Notes: a model not told the origin generated them from the sequence alone. A DNA stretch of 64,000 bases from Myotis daubentonii (GCF_963259705.1 NC_081844.1:17593715-17657714), one strand, 5' to 3'; counted from the stretch's first letter, positions 1 through 10,139 are shown. Numbers and translations are program-made.

Positions 1-57
1 CCTTGACCTCCTGGTTCATGGGCCGACACTCAACCACTGAGCCACACTGGCTGGCCA
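1..57 (-). mobile_element. Ves SINE, cut by the window edge
   Basis: This is the reverse complement of a Ves SINE head. It reads inward from the A-box-like CAGTGTGGCTCAGTGGTTGAG to the GAACCAGGAGGTCA segment before the B box. The body and tail lie outside the window. It has no coding content. Confidence 0.85.
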
Positions 58-60
58 AAC

Positions 61-120
61 TCTACCTATTATTTGTTGACAACCTACTATATACCAGGCA
101 CTGGGATAAGTACTGATGTT
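61..120 (+). repeat. Ancient mammalian repeat fragment
   Basis: It carries the motif family ctactatataccaggcactg, an altered form of the common mammalian CTACTATGTGCCAGGCACTG repeat core. The same core recurs near 18835 and 27570. I cannot name the family with confidence. Confidence 0.4.
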
Positions 121-160
121 TTTCATGGATTTGCCTAAAAACCCTACTCAGTGACCATGC

Positions 161-1579
161 ACACTTTATAAATGAAGCAACAAAGATGTGTGGTAACCCA
201 CCCCCAGTCTCCTGAATACATACAGGTGCCCCAGGTCTGTCTGCAGGTGGAGCTATGCTCTGGGCCCTCTGCAAGCTGCCCCTCCCCGCCCCCACCCCCC
301 ACTGCCCCTCCGGCATTCTCCTCCTGCCAGTTGGTCTCCCTGTGTCACTCCACATCCACAGCCTCTAAAAGGTTTGCCTGGCTTCCTCCTCTCTCCTACC
401 AACACATCCCTGATCGGGCAGGCATTCTCCTTGACCCACCTGCCATCATCTCCCTTTTGTCCCAAATTGCTCTGTCAGCAGCTCCTGACAGTTCAATGGA
501 CACCCCCAGTACTGCTTCTTTCCTTTCATTCCCAGGCTTGCTTTGTTTTTCACTAAATCATATGGTTATTATGAAGGCAGGTCCCTCCCTGATGTTTCTA
601 TAAAATACTAATGTCTTCAGCAAGAGATGGCAGAGAGAAAGCCACATCATCACAAGAGGCAATTTCTGCCTGTACTTGATGATGTGAAGTCAACGGGGTG
701 AGCTATTCATTGCTTACGCATTCAAGCCTGACCTCAGTTATTGGGCAAATGGAAGAGAAAGTAATTAGTTTCTTTAATGACTCAAAAATCTACCCAAAAA
801 CGGGATGTGGGTGGGCAGTGGTGATTGTTCAAATCAGCAGGTTTAGGAGTTTAATTTCTTTGTATTTATAAAGCCTCAAGACCTTTCTGACATGCTTCAT
901 TATAATACAGTGGCCCAGCTGGAAGAGCCCTATTTTCAAGTTATGAAAATGATAAATTAGTGAGACAAAGATTATTTGTTTCCTGAGCTGCAGTTTGAAA
1001 ATTCTGGGCATAGACTCCTCTATCACAGGGCAGAAAAGTGACAATCATTTGTTTCCCTCTGTTAGAAGAAAAAGTGGAATGTTTTTCCCAAACCACGCTG
1101 ACAATGTCCCTCAGCAGGTAAGCCTGGCTCTCCAGCTCAAGCCCCCTCTAAGATTAATGACACTGAAAGGAGGCCGGGCCTGAGCTCCATGGGGCTTGTC
1201 CCCCCCCCCCCAAGTCCTCTAGCATCAGGATTTCTGGAAGTCACTGGTAAAGCCAGAAAATGCTAAGTCCCTTTGCTTGCATTTCATTTCATCTTTAAAG
1301 CAGACGACGTGGCACCATGGAAAGCAGGTGGACTGGGGTCCAATTCCAGTCATGCTGAATCAACACATCACTCAATAGCTCTGCACTTGACCAGTAGTTG
1401 ATGTTGAAGAATAGCGTTGAACTTCTAGCTTCACCCTGCTGGCGTTTCTTTCCTATATCATACCCAACTTGACCATATTCTCCGAAACATGGAATTAGCA
1501 AGTCATGCAGATTTCACTTTGATTTGATGTGGAGTGTAGAAGAGGTGGAGGTTTTTTGTGTTTTGTGTTTGTTTGTTTA
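161..1579. other. No gene or repeat recognised
   Basis: Reading frames here are short and unlike known proteins. The only local oddity is a run of 12 C at 1200-1211. The sequence looks like old unique intergenic or intronic DNA. Confidence 0.5.
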
Positions 1580-1770
1580 TAAAGATTTTTTAAAATTGAT
1601 TTTTAGAAAGACAGCAAAGGGAAAGAGAGAGAAACATTGATGTAAGAGCTAAACATCTTAAGCTGCCTCCTGCACAGCCCCTACTGTGCATGCACCCTGA
1701 TCTGGAATTGAACCAGCAACCTTGTGGTGTACAGGATGCTGCCCAAACAACTGAGCCACATGGGCCAGGG
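1580..1770 (-). mobile_element. Ves SINE, reverse orientation
   Basis: The AT-rich tail lies on the left, followed by a GA-rich stretch (reverse of the CT body), AACATTGATGT, CTGCCTCCTGCACAG and an A-box complement ending in GGGCCAGGGC. It is diverged, so probably an older copy. Loose direct repeats around AAGAGGT at about 1540 and 1776 may be the target-site duplication. Confidence 0.85.
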
Positions 1771-2554
1771 CAAGGAAGAGGTTTTACATGACACACAAAA
1801 CAACAAAACTGTAATGGAATTTCCCATCATTTTTGAAAAGGCTACAAAGCATGATCTATGTGAATGGGACACCATGGAGAAGTGCTGGGCACAGCCTCCC
1901 AGCCTGACCTCTTGTAAATTTTTTATCCTCATATTTCTTTCCTCCTGGCAATGGTCTCAGTCCTGTCCCCTGTAAATGATAACTTCTAAACTCATTTATC
2001 TGATATAATCCCCTCAGCTTTGGACTCTACCTTCAAATGCTACTGATATAAAGCTTGTTAATTTGCTCAGGGAGACCCACTGCATTTCCCACCTGTCCCT
2101 AGAGTGTCTCTCCATCCAAGAGATTTGTCAAAGTATTCATGCAAGACCCATACCTCCCTTAAGGGAGGGTGTGGAGGTGCAGGTGCTAGTGGGCTGGCGA
2201 CAACTGACTGAAGAGCTTTCCATGTGGCTCACACACCCGCCAGAGCTGCAGATGCATCTGCTTCTGAGTGTTTGCTGAAGCTCTGGGGTGTGTGGAGAAC
2301 ACCCACCAATGAGGATGAGGCCTGCCAGAAGGCACCGGACAGCTTCACAGGGACCAGCAGCCTCCGGGCAGGAAGGAGTGCACATAAATAATCAATTTAG
2401 CCTCAGAACCACAAAGCATTGCTGGGAGCCTCCTTGGTTTATAAAGAAGCTTGTTTGCTGGTGTTTTGAATAAGTACCAAATGGAAAGAATATGTTTGGA
2501 AATTTTAAAAATTCAGGAATTTCTATTAAATAAAAAGGATGTTTTAAGCTGCAA
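1771..2554. other. No gene or repeat recognised
   Basis: I see no recognisable coding region, RNA or young transposon. Open frames are below 85 codons and show no family signature. Confidence 0.45.
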
Positions 2555-2700
2555 AGGTCTGTTTGCATACCCCATTTCACTTAATTCTCACCACAATTCC
2601 GTGAAGTATGTATCATTTATTGTCACTATTTTATAGATGAAGAAAAGGAGGTTCCATAACTTGACAGAGGGTGCACATCTAATAAGACATCAAGCCCACT
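2555..2700 (-). repeat. MIR SINE, reverse
   Basis: It shows the reverse MIR core: a stretch like CTCACCACAATTC, then ATTTTATAGATGAAGAAA and the complement of the MIR tRNA-like part. It is diverged, as expected of this ancient family. Confidence 0.65.
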
Positions 2701-2704
2701 GCCC

Positions 2705-2885
2705 TCCCCACTCTATCTGCGCTTGTGTTAGTTGTAGTCTCGTGCTGCACTGCAAACTGACCCAAACGTTGCCACTTAAAACGCATCTATTTGTTATCTC
2801 GCAGTTCTGTCGGTCAGAAGTCCAGGGCTATGTTCTCTTCTGGAATCTCTGGGGGGAGAAACTGCTTCCAAGCTCATTCAGTTGA
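2705..2885 (-). repeat. Ancient LTR-like repeat
   Basis: It contains a stretch resembling CACTTAAAACG, then TTATCTCGCAGTTCTGTCGGTCAG and CTGCTTCCAAGCTCATTCA. These are diverged forms of a very common mammalian repeat that I believe is an ERVL-MaLR-type LTR. Family and orientation are not certain. Confidence 0.4.
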
Positions 2886-3651
2886 TTGGTAGGACTCAGT
2901 TCCTTTCGGTTGTAGGACTGAGGTCTCTGAAAGAAGCATGGAATATGTAATTATTAGCTGAGTTGATAAAATATTTGACGTCTATTGTTACAGAGAGACC
3001 AGGAAAATGAGATCAGGAATAAGCAAAAACTTCCAAATCAGTAACCCATTTAGGAAGCAAGAGCATGAATGCACTTAGGCAATCATAGAAAATCAATGAA
3101 GAAATCTTGGGATTCAGGAAAATGACCAGAAAATGCAAGACATATTTTTGATAGGAGTAAAACATAAATGAATTGACAGCCCAAGAAGGAGAATGTCCTG
3201 CCTCACACACCTCCAGTCCCACTGCTCAATGCGTGCTTTACTTTGTCTGTTCCATGATCTTTCCAGCTGCTCCTGCCGTCCTCAGGATGCCTCTGGGAAG
3301 AAGCTGAGGCAGCTGTGCAGGACAATACCAGTGTCCCAGCTTGTGCCCTACTTGGGATAGGCTTGACTTCCCAAAGCTGACAGAAGGAACAATATGGCAT
3401 GCCTTCATATAGTTTCCCATGCCTTCATTCTCCCCTTTCCTGCCCCACTGTGCGGACACACACACACATTCATGCACAGGCTCAAGTATGCATGCATGCA
3501 CAACTATGCTATCAGAAATAATTGAGGCTTATTGCTTTTTCACCCAATCCCAGTGACCCTACCTATCTCCTGGCAACGATCTCCATCTATCTGGAGCTAA
3601 GCCATACCCTCAAGGAAGAATTTCTTTCCTCACACATAGACCCCAAAGCCT
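2886..3651. other. No gene or repeat recognised
   Basis: This is unique-looking sequence with no coding signature. A short CA-rich patch lies near 3458-3500. Confidence 0.45.
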
Positions 3652-3683
3652 CTTTAAAATTTATTTTAGAGAGGGGAAGAGAA

Positions 3684-3748
<65 letters not shown>

Positions 3749-3886
3749 CATTGATGTGAGAGAGAAACATTGATCTGCTGCCTCCTGCAAGTGCCCCAAC
3801 CAGGGATAAAACCCAAAACCTGGGTATGTGCCCTGACCAAGAATTGAACTTGCCTCCAACCAACTAAGCCACCCAACCAGGGCTGG
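3652..3886 (-). mobile_element. Ves SINE with expanded GA tract
   Basis: It is a reverse Ves SINE. From left to right: AT-rich tail, (AG)n at about 3689-3740, GAAACATTGATGTGAGAGAG, CTGCTGCCTCCTGCAAG, a B-box complement and the A-box complement ending near AACCAGGGCTGG. The GA run is the SINE's own CT body expanded to about 26 dinucleotides, a microsatellite born inside the SINE. Confidence 0.9.
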
Positions 3887-4680
3887 CAATGCCTTGTGAC
3901 CACATGTGTGTGTGCTACATAGGGTGTTGGATTCTCTGATGAGATGACTAGACTGTAACTCCTCCTCTCTGTGGTGGAGACAACTAAACCTAGCCAGGTA
4001 TGAAACTCCTGCATTGGCAGCAGTTAATCATCTCCCATCTTGGATTGTGGCTTCTGCACCAAATGCCTGGGACAGATAATGTGTGATGAAGGAGTTGAGA
4101 GGAGGGCAAGTATAGGTGGGCCAACCAACTTCTCTGAACCTTGAATGAACTGTTGAATTCAGTATCAGGAGAGGTGGGAGGCAGGGAGACCTTTCTATAA
4201 CCCAGACAAGTGATGTTGAGGACTTAAACAAGTAGAAAAGCAAAGAATAAAAACTGACCAGATAAGGTTTGGTGCAGACCCCAAGGGAACAAGGTTGCTG
4301 ATGAGTGCTGAGTTGTCGTATTGTGCCGTGGCCAGGAGTTGAGTGTAAACTAGTGTGTCTGTCTCCAAGGGTGGAAATAAGTAAGAGGTGTGGATTCACA
4401 TCCTCACAGTGCACAGGGGGGTGACAAATAGCAAAAACGAGGCTTATAACAAAAGACTGTTATGTAAACCAACATACATGCACATACCCAACAATACAAG
4501 GACACACACTCAATACAGAGAAGTTAGGTGTCTAGACTGATGAGAGGGATAGGAGTGAGGACCAGAGTCTGAATGGGGGGAAATCGACGGGGGAAGGGCC
4601 TTGTCCTGAATGATGTAGATAGTGCTTAGAGCAGCGGTGTATGGTTAACTCAACTCTGCATGAAGCCAAAAAAGAGATAA

Positions 4681-4684
<4 letters not shown>
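3887..4684. other. No gene or repeat recognised
   Basis: This is unique-looking DNA. One reverse open frame (4028-4414, 128 codons) has no recognisable domain or codon pattern, and I do not call it a gene. Confidence 0.45.

Positions 4685-4768
<84 letters not shown>
4685..4768. repeat. Compound (TC)n(AC)n microsatellite
   Basis: An uninterrupted TC dinucleotide run (4685-4738) passes directly into an AC run (4739-4768). It is likely length-polymorphic. Confidence 0.95.
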
Positions 4769-4770
<2 letters not shown>

Positions 4771-4934
4771 CTTAAAGGCAAGCAGTGGTTTGTTGGGCAT
4801 TATGAAGTATGACATGCGGGTGAAGGCAAAAGAGAAGAACCTGGATAGCACCCCATTCCTGCCTCCTCCTCTTCTCCCACCTTCAGTTCTATATTCACTT
4901 GCCTTGTCCAGTGACCACATTCAAAGAAAATAAT

Positions 4935-5090
4935 CTTGAGAAACAGACCAGCCTGGGTGTGAATCACAGAAACATTTTTGAGCCTCAGTTTTACTCTCTG
5001 TAAAAAGTGAAATAATCATATCTACCTCACGTAGTGATGCCAGGGCTCCCATGAGCTAATAGAAGTGAACGAGTTTAGTATAATACTTGG
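4935..5090 (+). repeat. MIR SINE fragment
   Basis: It shows GCCTGGGTGTGAATC, then GAGCCTCAGTTTTACTCTCTG and TAAAAAGTGAAATAATCATATCTACCTCA, in the order of the MIR consensus. Confidence 0.7.
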
Positions 5091-7689
5091 CTCAGTAGAG
5101 AAAGTATCCCTCCCTTTTTTATTGCTCTGGGCCTGACACCCCAAGTTTTGGCCAGTGGCCCCTGCTTGGTCAGTAACAGGAGTGAGAGCAGAGCTTTGTA
5201 AATGAGGCTGCAGTGTCAGCTCAGCCCTGGAAGGCTCCGCTTTCAGGAGAAAGCACTCTGGGCTCAGCACACACCGAGCCCCTCCGGGCCCCTGGGAAAG
5301 CCACACGCAGGCCTGGTTGTGTGCCCACAGCCTAACAGCACTCAGAGAGGCTGAGCTCCTTCCACCCAACTCAGCTGCACATTTTTATCTTTTTTATGTG
5401 TTTGGAATGTTACACTAATTGTGATGGATGTTCTCTCTGTGCTCACACTGAGGGGCGAATGATGAAGCCATAATGTAAGGTAATATGTCTATTAAAGATT
5501 TAAAATAACCGCCTGCTGGATGATTCCTCACTCACCAGCAGATTCAAGCTCCTTGAGAAGGAGTTGGTGCTAAATTAGAGATGGCGATGAGGAGGGAGAG
5601 GGGGAGGGGACTCCTGGGCTATTCTCCAACTGCTGGGGTGCTGCCAACTTGATCCGCCTTTTCTCCACTTAATGAAAGGCCAGCTATTGCACCAGGCTCA
5701 AGACTCATGGGTTGTCGAGGACTTTGGGAACTCTGGACCTAGGAGCAATGCTAACTGTACTGCTACTCATGAATTAATTGTCTCACATGCCCAAGCCCAT
5801 GTTAGTGCCCTGAGTTATGAGTATGTCATTAGAAGTGGTTTCTGGAGCTGTCTGGTCCCCAAATTCCAGAAGCAGATAAATCTTGGATTAATGGGACCAG
5901 ATGAACTCTTTTTGCTAGGTAAACTCTATCCCCGCAAAACAGGAATCTGAAATAAAAAGCTGACAGACCAGTGGTGTCTTCTGCATCTCTCACCCTGTCT
6001 GGTGGTCTCTCTTTTACTAAAGAGCAAGAGGTGCATGTTCACCCCAGTCAGCACCTTGGGGGCATGTGGCTGTGGGAGTCTATAGGTTCACTTTAGGAGA
6101 GACAGCATGTCACTGAGCAATAGTCCAGATATTAGTCTTAGCTCCACTCTAGTCCAGTTCCTCCTCCTGGGCTCCAAAACCCTCCGAACAACCCCTCCCA
6201 TGGTTCATGACCCACTACTATTCCCTTCCTTGCTAACCAGCCTCTGACCTTTACCATCTCCTCTTTCTCCTTCCTGGACTCAGGCCCTGCCTCAAGTGCC
6301 TGCCTCTTCCCCTTCTGCCTCTAATCTTGTTTGGACTTCTAGGTAGACATGATGACTACAGGAGGGTTAACATTCTCCTATCCTAAACCTATTGAAACTA
6401 ACATCAACACCAAACAAAATTATTGCCAGCAGCAACCAGAAGTGAATAGGATATGATCTCATGGGAGAAACTTTTAAAAGTGGCTCCCAAAGAAATGAAT
6501 AAAATATTAGGTGAGGCTCATCACAGGTCCTCCCCACACACATACTCAACAGGTGATATGAAGCAAATGTTAGAAGTTAATAAAATCCCCAGAATGCAAC
6601 CTCATTTGGAAAGAGGCAGAATTCCAATGTGAGTAAGCAGTCAGGGCAAAGGTAATGACATGTTCTCAGGATAAGAATTTTTCTCTATCGCTGCAATGCA
6701 ATGATCACACCTAACATTTTTAGTATCTACTGTAGCATGATGATAAGCCAGTATACCTAGCATTCTACTTGAGACCCATGAAATCCGTGATAATATTAGC
6801 TGTGTGGTATATGTAAGAAAACCAGGGAAAATTTTACCATCTCAACAGAGGCAGAAAAAGTACTTCTTGGATTTGCCTTTTTTTTTTTTTTCCAAATTCC
6901 AGTCTAAATTAGAGGAATGATCTAAAACACAAGGGCATTTCCACATAAGAGTATTATATGCCATCGATATCATATGGAGATCTCTAATATAGAATTGTTG
7001 TTTTTTAATCTCAGAAGAAAGGCTAGAATTGGCTAACTAGAACTTATCCAACAAACCTTCACACAGGGTTAGGCAAACTTTTTGATTGACTCTAAACCAT
7101 CAGGATACTGAAAAGTAGTAAGAACATGATGTCTCTAAATTTGGCTTAGAGGGAAAACCAAAAATGTCTCAATGAGATGGGAAAGATGTTAAGGAGAATT
7201 TATCCACGCCTCACCATCACAGTCAAAACAGCCCTCACTGGGCACATCACGGCAAGTGTGGAAACTTATCATAGAAAAACCAAAATATAAAGCATAGTGA
7301 TCCAAACCAGAAAAACAGCTTAGGTGACAGAAAACTTAACCCAAGGAACAGAAGAAGAGCCCCTGCAAGGGCAGCTTCAGGCTATGGAGTTACTTACGAA
7401 TAACATGGGTTCTGATTTTTTAATGTGTTAAAAACAAAATATCAAAAGGACAGAATAATATTAAAAAGAGTGATTGCAGAGGTAAGGGGGACTAACTAGG
7501 CACCAAAATGATATCGTTACACATCTAACAACTAGAACAACCAAAATCAGAATAGACTTGGCTGGAAATCTCATTAAAATTATCAGAATGAAAGTCCTTC
7601 CTGTGTGAATGAAAAGAAAGAGAAGGCAAGGGGGAAATAAAATGATTGCAGATAAAGTAATAGATATTGAGGGCAGACAGAAAGATACT
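5091..7689. other. Unique DNA, no gene recognised
   Basis: No coding region can be supported. A 92-codon open frame at 5672-5950 has no known family signature. The part at 5390-5600 is AT-rich, free of visible repeats and could be conserved non-coding DNA. A T run lies at 6878-6892. Parts of 6370-7690 may be very old repeat that I cannot name. Confidence 0.4.
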
Positions 7690-7930
7690 GCATGTGGATA
7701 AAACATATTCCTGAGATAGAGAACCCAAAATATGAAGGCACAAATTATTGCAAGACATTTTTAAAGCTAAATTTCCTTAGACAAAGGAAGGAAAGCCTGG
7801 CTGCCTTCAGATTTCTCCAGAGCAACATCCAGTGCCAACAAATAAAAGAGAAAATTCCATTTTGAATAGTGAAATCACTAACAAACAAACAAAAAACACA
7901 CAAAAATGTGAAAAGCGTGGCACTAAGTAG
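7690..7930 (+). mobile_element. Probable old L1 5'-region fragment
   Basis: The run of CCTGGCTGCCTTCAGATTTC, TCCAGAGCAACATCCAGTGCCA and AGAGAAAATTCCATTTTGAA resembles the region of old mammalian L1 elements that lies 5' to ORF1. It is diverged and has no clear ends. An unrelated ancient repeat is possible. Confidence 0.35.
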
Positions 7931-8174
7931 ACCACAAAAAGGACATTTATTTATAGTATGAGAGTTGAAACAGAAAGGCGGAGTGCTGCTCTGTTCAGCT
8001 GCAGCTGGGAACATCTGCATCACGTGACTCAAATGTTTCACTGCTGAGAGCACGTCTGTGTTCAAGTGCCATGAACGTGGATTTGATGCTACAAGTAAAT
8101 TTTAGCAAGTAGGCAAACTTGCAAATACAGAATATGTGAATTTTGAGCATCAGCTGTATTCCTTGGTCACTTCT

Positions 8175-8305
8175 TTCTCCAGCAGGTTAGCAGGCACTGA
8201 GGCTATAGCAACTAACAAAACAGACAAAAAGCCTTCTCTCATGGAGCAAGCATTCTAGAGAAGGGGAGAAACCATAAACATAATAAATGCGATAACCACT
8301 ATAGA
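8175..8305 (+). repeat. Ancient mammalian repeat fragment
   Basis: It carries the motifs AACAAAACAGACAAAAAGCC, CTCATGGAGCAAGCATTCTAG and ATAATAAATGCGATAA, a common old mammalian repeat whose family I cannot fix. It ends at the Ves fragment that opens the Helitron complex. Confidence 0.45.
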
Positions 8306-8330
8306 AATTGAGTAGTTAGGGCCAGGGCTG

Positions 8331-8403
8331 GGCCAGTATTGCTCAGTGATTGAGCATCAATCTATGAACCAGGAGGTTTAATTCCCAGTCAGGGCACATA
8401 CTC
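8331..8403 (+). mobile_element. Ves SINE head, truncated
   Basis: The tRNA-like head is present (GGCCAGTATTGCTCAGTGAT through TCCCAGTCAGGGCACATACTC), but the CT body and tail are missing. It is joined directly to internal Helitron sequence at 8404, so one deletion or recombination probably removed both the SINE 3' half and the Helitron 5' end. Confidence 0.8.
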
Positions 8404-8939
8404 AAGGCAACAAAGTTTCAATTATAGAAGATAAATAAATCCCAGATACCTGCTTCCAGCCAGCCTCCACTGGGAGCTTGGGTGGCTGGGGGCCGTGGCC
8501 AGCCTGAAAACAGCCATCAGCCCCGCACCCAGGCTGGCCATACCCTCAAGGGGTGAGGGTCCCCGCTGGGGGGCTGTGGCCAGCCTGCAAACAGCCATCA
8601 ACCCCTCACCCAGGCTGGCCAGGCACCCTAGTGGGGATCCCCACCCTGAAAGGACTGTGGCCAGGCTGCAAACAGCCATCAGCCCCTCACCCAGGCTGGC
8701 CAGGCACCCCAGCAGGACCCCACTCCTGAAAGGACTGTGGCCAGGCTGCAAACAGCCATCAGCCCCTCACCCAGGCTGGCCAGGCACTCCAGCAGGGACT
8801 CCCACCCTGACGGGGGTGTGGCCAGTCTGAAAACAGCCCTCAGCCCCTCATCCGGGCTGGCCAGGCACCCCAGCGGGACCCCCACCCTGATCCAGGACAC
8901 CCTTCAGGGCAAACCAGCTGGCCCCCACCCATGCCTCTA
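8404..8939 (+). mobile_element. Composite Helitron head, 5' truncated
   Basis: The first bases (AAGGCAACAAAGTTTCAATT) match those at 36441 in the fuller copy. The segment then holds an 81-bp minisatellite and ends CCTCTA directly before the TCCTATATAATAAAAG start of the next unit. The same order and the same junction occur at 36441-36844. About 200 bp of the 5' end, including the promoter-like block seen at 36304-36351, are missing. No replicase or helicase coding remains, so it is non-autonomous. Confidence 0.8.
8497..8899 (+). repeat. 81-bp minisatellite, five units
   Basis: Units begin at about 8497, 8578, 8659, 8739 and 8820, each opening with GGCCAGCCTG or a close variant and containing AACAGCCATCAGCCCCTCAC and AGGCTGGCCAGGCACCCC. 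Because 81 is divisible by three, frames stay open on both strands (forward 8495-8830, reverse 8422-8751). The translations are repeats such as SPRLARHPS and LASLGEGLMAV. I regard these as by-products of the repeat, not as a gene. Confidence 0.9.
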
Positions 8940-9398
8940 TCCTATATAATAAAAGGGTAATATGCAAATTGACCCTAACAGCAGAACAACTGGGAATGAC
9001 TGGTCACTATGACACACACTGACCACCAGAGGGCAGACGCTCAATGCAGGAGCTGCCCCCTGGTGGTCAGTGCACTCCCACAGGGGGAGCTCTGCTCAGC
9101 CACAAGCCAGGCTGATGGCTGCCAGTACAGCGGTGGTGGTGGGAGCCTCTCCTGACTCCTCAGCAGCTCTAAGGATGTCCAACTGCAGCTTAGGCCTGCT
9201 CCCTGCTGGCAAGTAGACATCCCCGGAGGGTCCCCGGGCTGCCAGAAGGATGTCTGATTGCCAGCTTGGGCCCAATCCCCTGGGGAGCAGGCCTAAGCCA
9301 GCAGGTGGTCATCCCCCGAGGGGTCACAGACTGCGAGAGGACACAGGCCGGGCTGAGGGACCCCCCCAAGCACAAATTTTTGTGCACCAGGCTTCTAG
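8940..9398 (+). mobile_element. HeliBat-type non-autonomous Helitron
   Basis: It starts TCCTATATAATAAAAGGGTA and ends with a hairpin (GCACAAA/TTTGTGC core near 9371-9385) followed by CTTCTAG, then T. It is 459 bp long and has no coding capacity. It carries two facing CTCF-like motifs (9019-9036 and 9053-9070). Its start is fused to the head at 8404-8939, as in the copy at 36237-37304, and its end abuts the next Helitron with no spacer. Confidence 0.92.
9019..9070. promoter_or_regulatory. Facing pair of CTCF-like motifs
   Basis: CTGACCACCAGAGGGCAG (9019-9036, forward) and CTGCCCCCTGGTGGTCAG (9053-9070, reverse) face each other across 16 bp. Each fits the CTCF consensus YDRCCASYAGRKGGCRSYV at 18 of 19 positions by eye. 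Binding is inferred, not shown. Confidence 0.5.
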
Positions 9399-9706
9399 TC
9401 CTATATAATAAAAGGCTAATATGCAAATCAACCGAACATTGGAACAACTGGTCGTTATGATACACACTGACCACTAGGGGGCAGACGCTCAGTGCCAGGC
9501 TCATGGTTGGAGAGCACAGCAGTGGGGGCAGGAACCTCTCCTGCCTCTGCGGCAGTGCTAAGGATGTCCTACTGACGACTTAGGGCAGGGGGCCTAAGCT
9601 GTCAGTCAGACACCCCTTGAGGGCTCCCAGACTGCTAGAGGGCACAGGCAGAGCTGAGGGAACCCCCCTCCCCTGAGTGCATGAATTTCATGTACCAGGT
9701 CTCTAG
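9399..9706 (+). mobile_element. HeliBat-type Helitron, second in tandem
   Basis: It starts TCCTATATAATAAAAGGCTA exactly after the CTAG of the first unit and ends with a TGCATGAATTTCATGTA hairpin and CTCTAG at 9706. It is 308 bp long, shorter than its neighbour. It holds one CTCF-like motif (9467-9484), but the second arm is absent. There is no coding content. Confidence 0.92.
9467..9484 (+). promoter_or_regulatory. Single CTCF-like motif in Helitron
   Basis: CTGACCACTAGGGGGCAG fits the CTCF consensus, with T at a permitted pyrimidine position. The reverse partner found in the neighbouring Helitron is missing. Function is not demonstrated. Confidence 0.4.
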
Positions 9707-9776
9707 TCTTATCTAATAAAAGAGAAAAATGGTAATTGGCGTACGACGATACCCTTTTCATTGGCTAATCAGGGCT

Positions 9777-9820
9777 ATATGCAAATTAACTGCCAACAAG
9801 ATGGCGGTTAATTTGCATAT
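9777..9820. promoter_or_regulatory. Hairpin with octamer and YY1-like motif
   Basis: Two 18-bp arms (9777-9794 and 9803-9820) are inverted copies with one mismatch. Each contains the octamer ATGCAAAT or its complement. The 8-bp loop leads into AAGATGGCGG (9798-9807), which resembles a YY1 initiator element. A CCAAT-like GGCTAATC lies just upstream (9763-9770). It is promoter-like by motif content only. Confidence 0.4.
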
Positions 9821-10139
9821 GTAGGCACAATGCAGGGAGGCGAAAAGGAAAGCAGGAAGAAGCCCCCTGCCACTGATAGTGATCGGAAACCCATGGGGGA
9901 GCTAAGAGCTGGGGGGCAGGGCAAAGGCCCCCCAGCCATGATCGGAGAATCAGGTGCCTTTGCCGCCCTGGCCAGTGATAGCAGGAAGTAGGGGTGGAGC
10001 CAGCGATGGGAGCTGGGCACGGTCGAAGCTGGCAGTCCCGGGAGCTAGGGGTCGCTTTCCTGGGCCTAAAGTGGAGCCCACGATCGCGGGGCCGCTGCAG
10101 CTGCGGGTCCCCGCTGCCCAGGCCGGACGCCTAGGCCAG

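Noticed and set aside
172..603. 143-codon forward open frame
   Set aside because: Proline/serine-rich with no domain, opposed by reverse frames and no splice context. It fits chance in C-rich DNA.
3522..4014. Frames rich in Arg-Glu or Ser-Leu repeats
   Set aside because: They are translations of the GA tract inside a Ves SINE.
4532..4920. Frames with Cys-Val and Arg-Glu repeats
   Set aside because: They are translations of the TC/AC microsatellite.
5672..5950. 92-codon frame of mixed composition
   Set aside because: It looks more protein-like than most, but I recognise no family and see no flanking exons. Kept only as unassigned DNA.
8497..8899. CRISPR-like array of regular repeats
   Set aside because: The units are contiguous 81-bp copies without unique spacers, in a mammalian Helitron.
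8422..8949. Overlapping frames on both strands with repeated peptides
   Set aside because: Open because the 81-bp Helitron repeat is a multiple of three. Not evidence of a gene.
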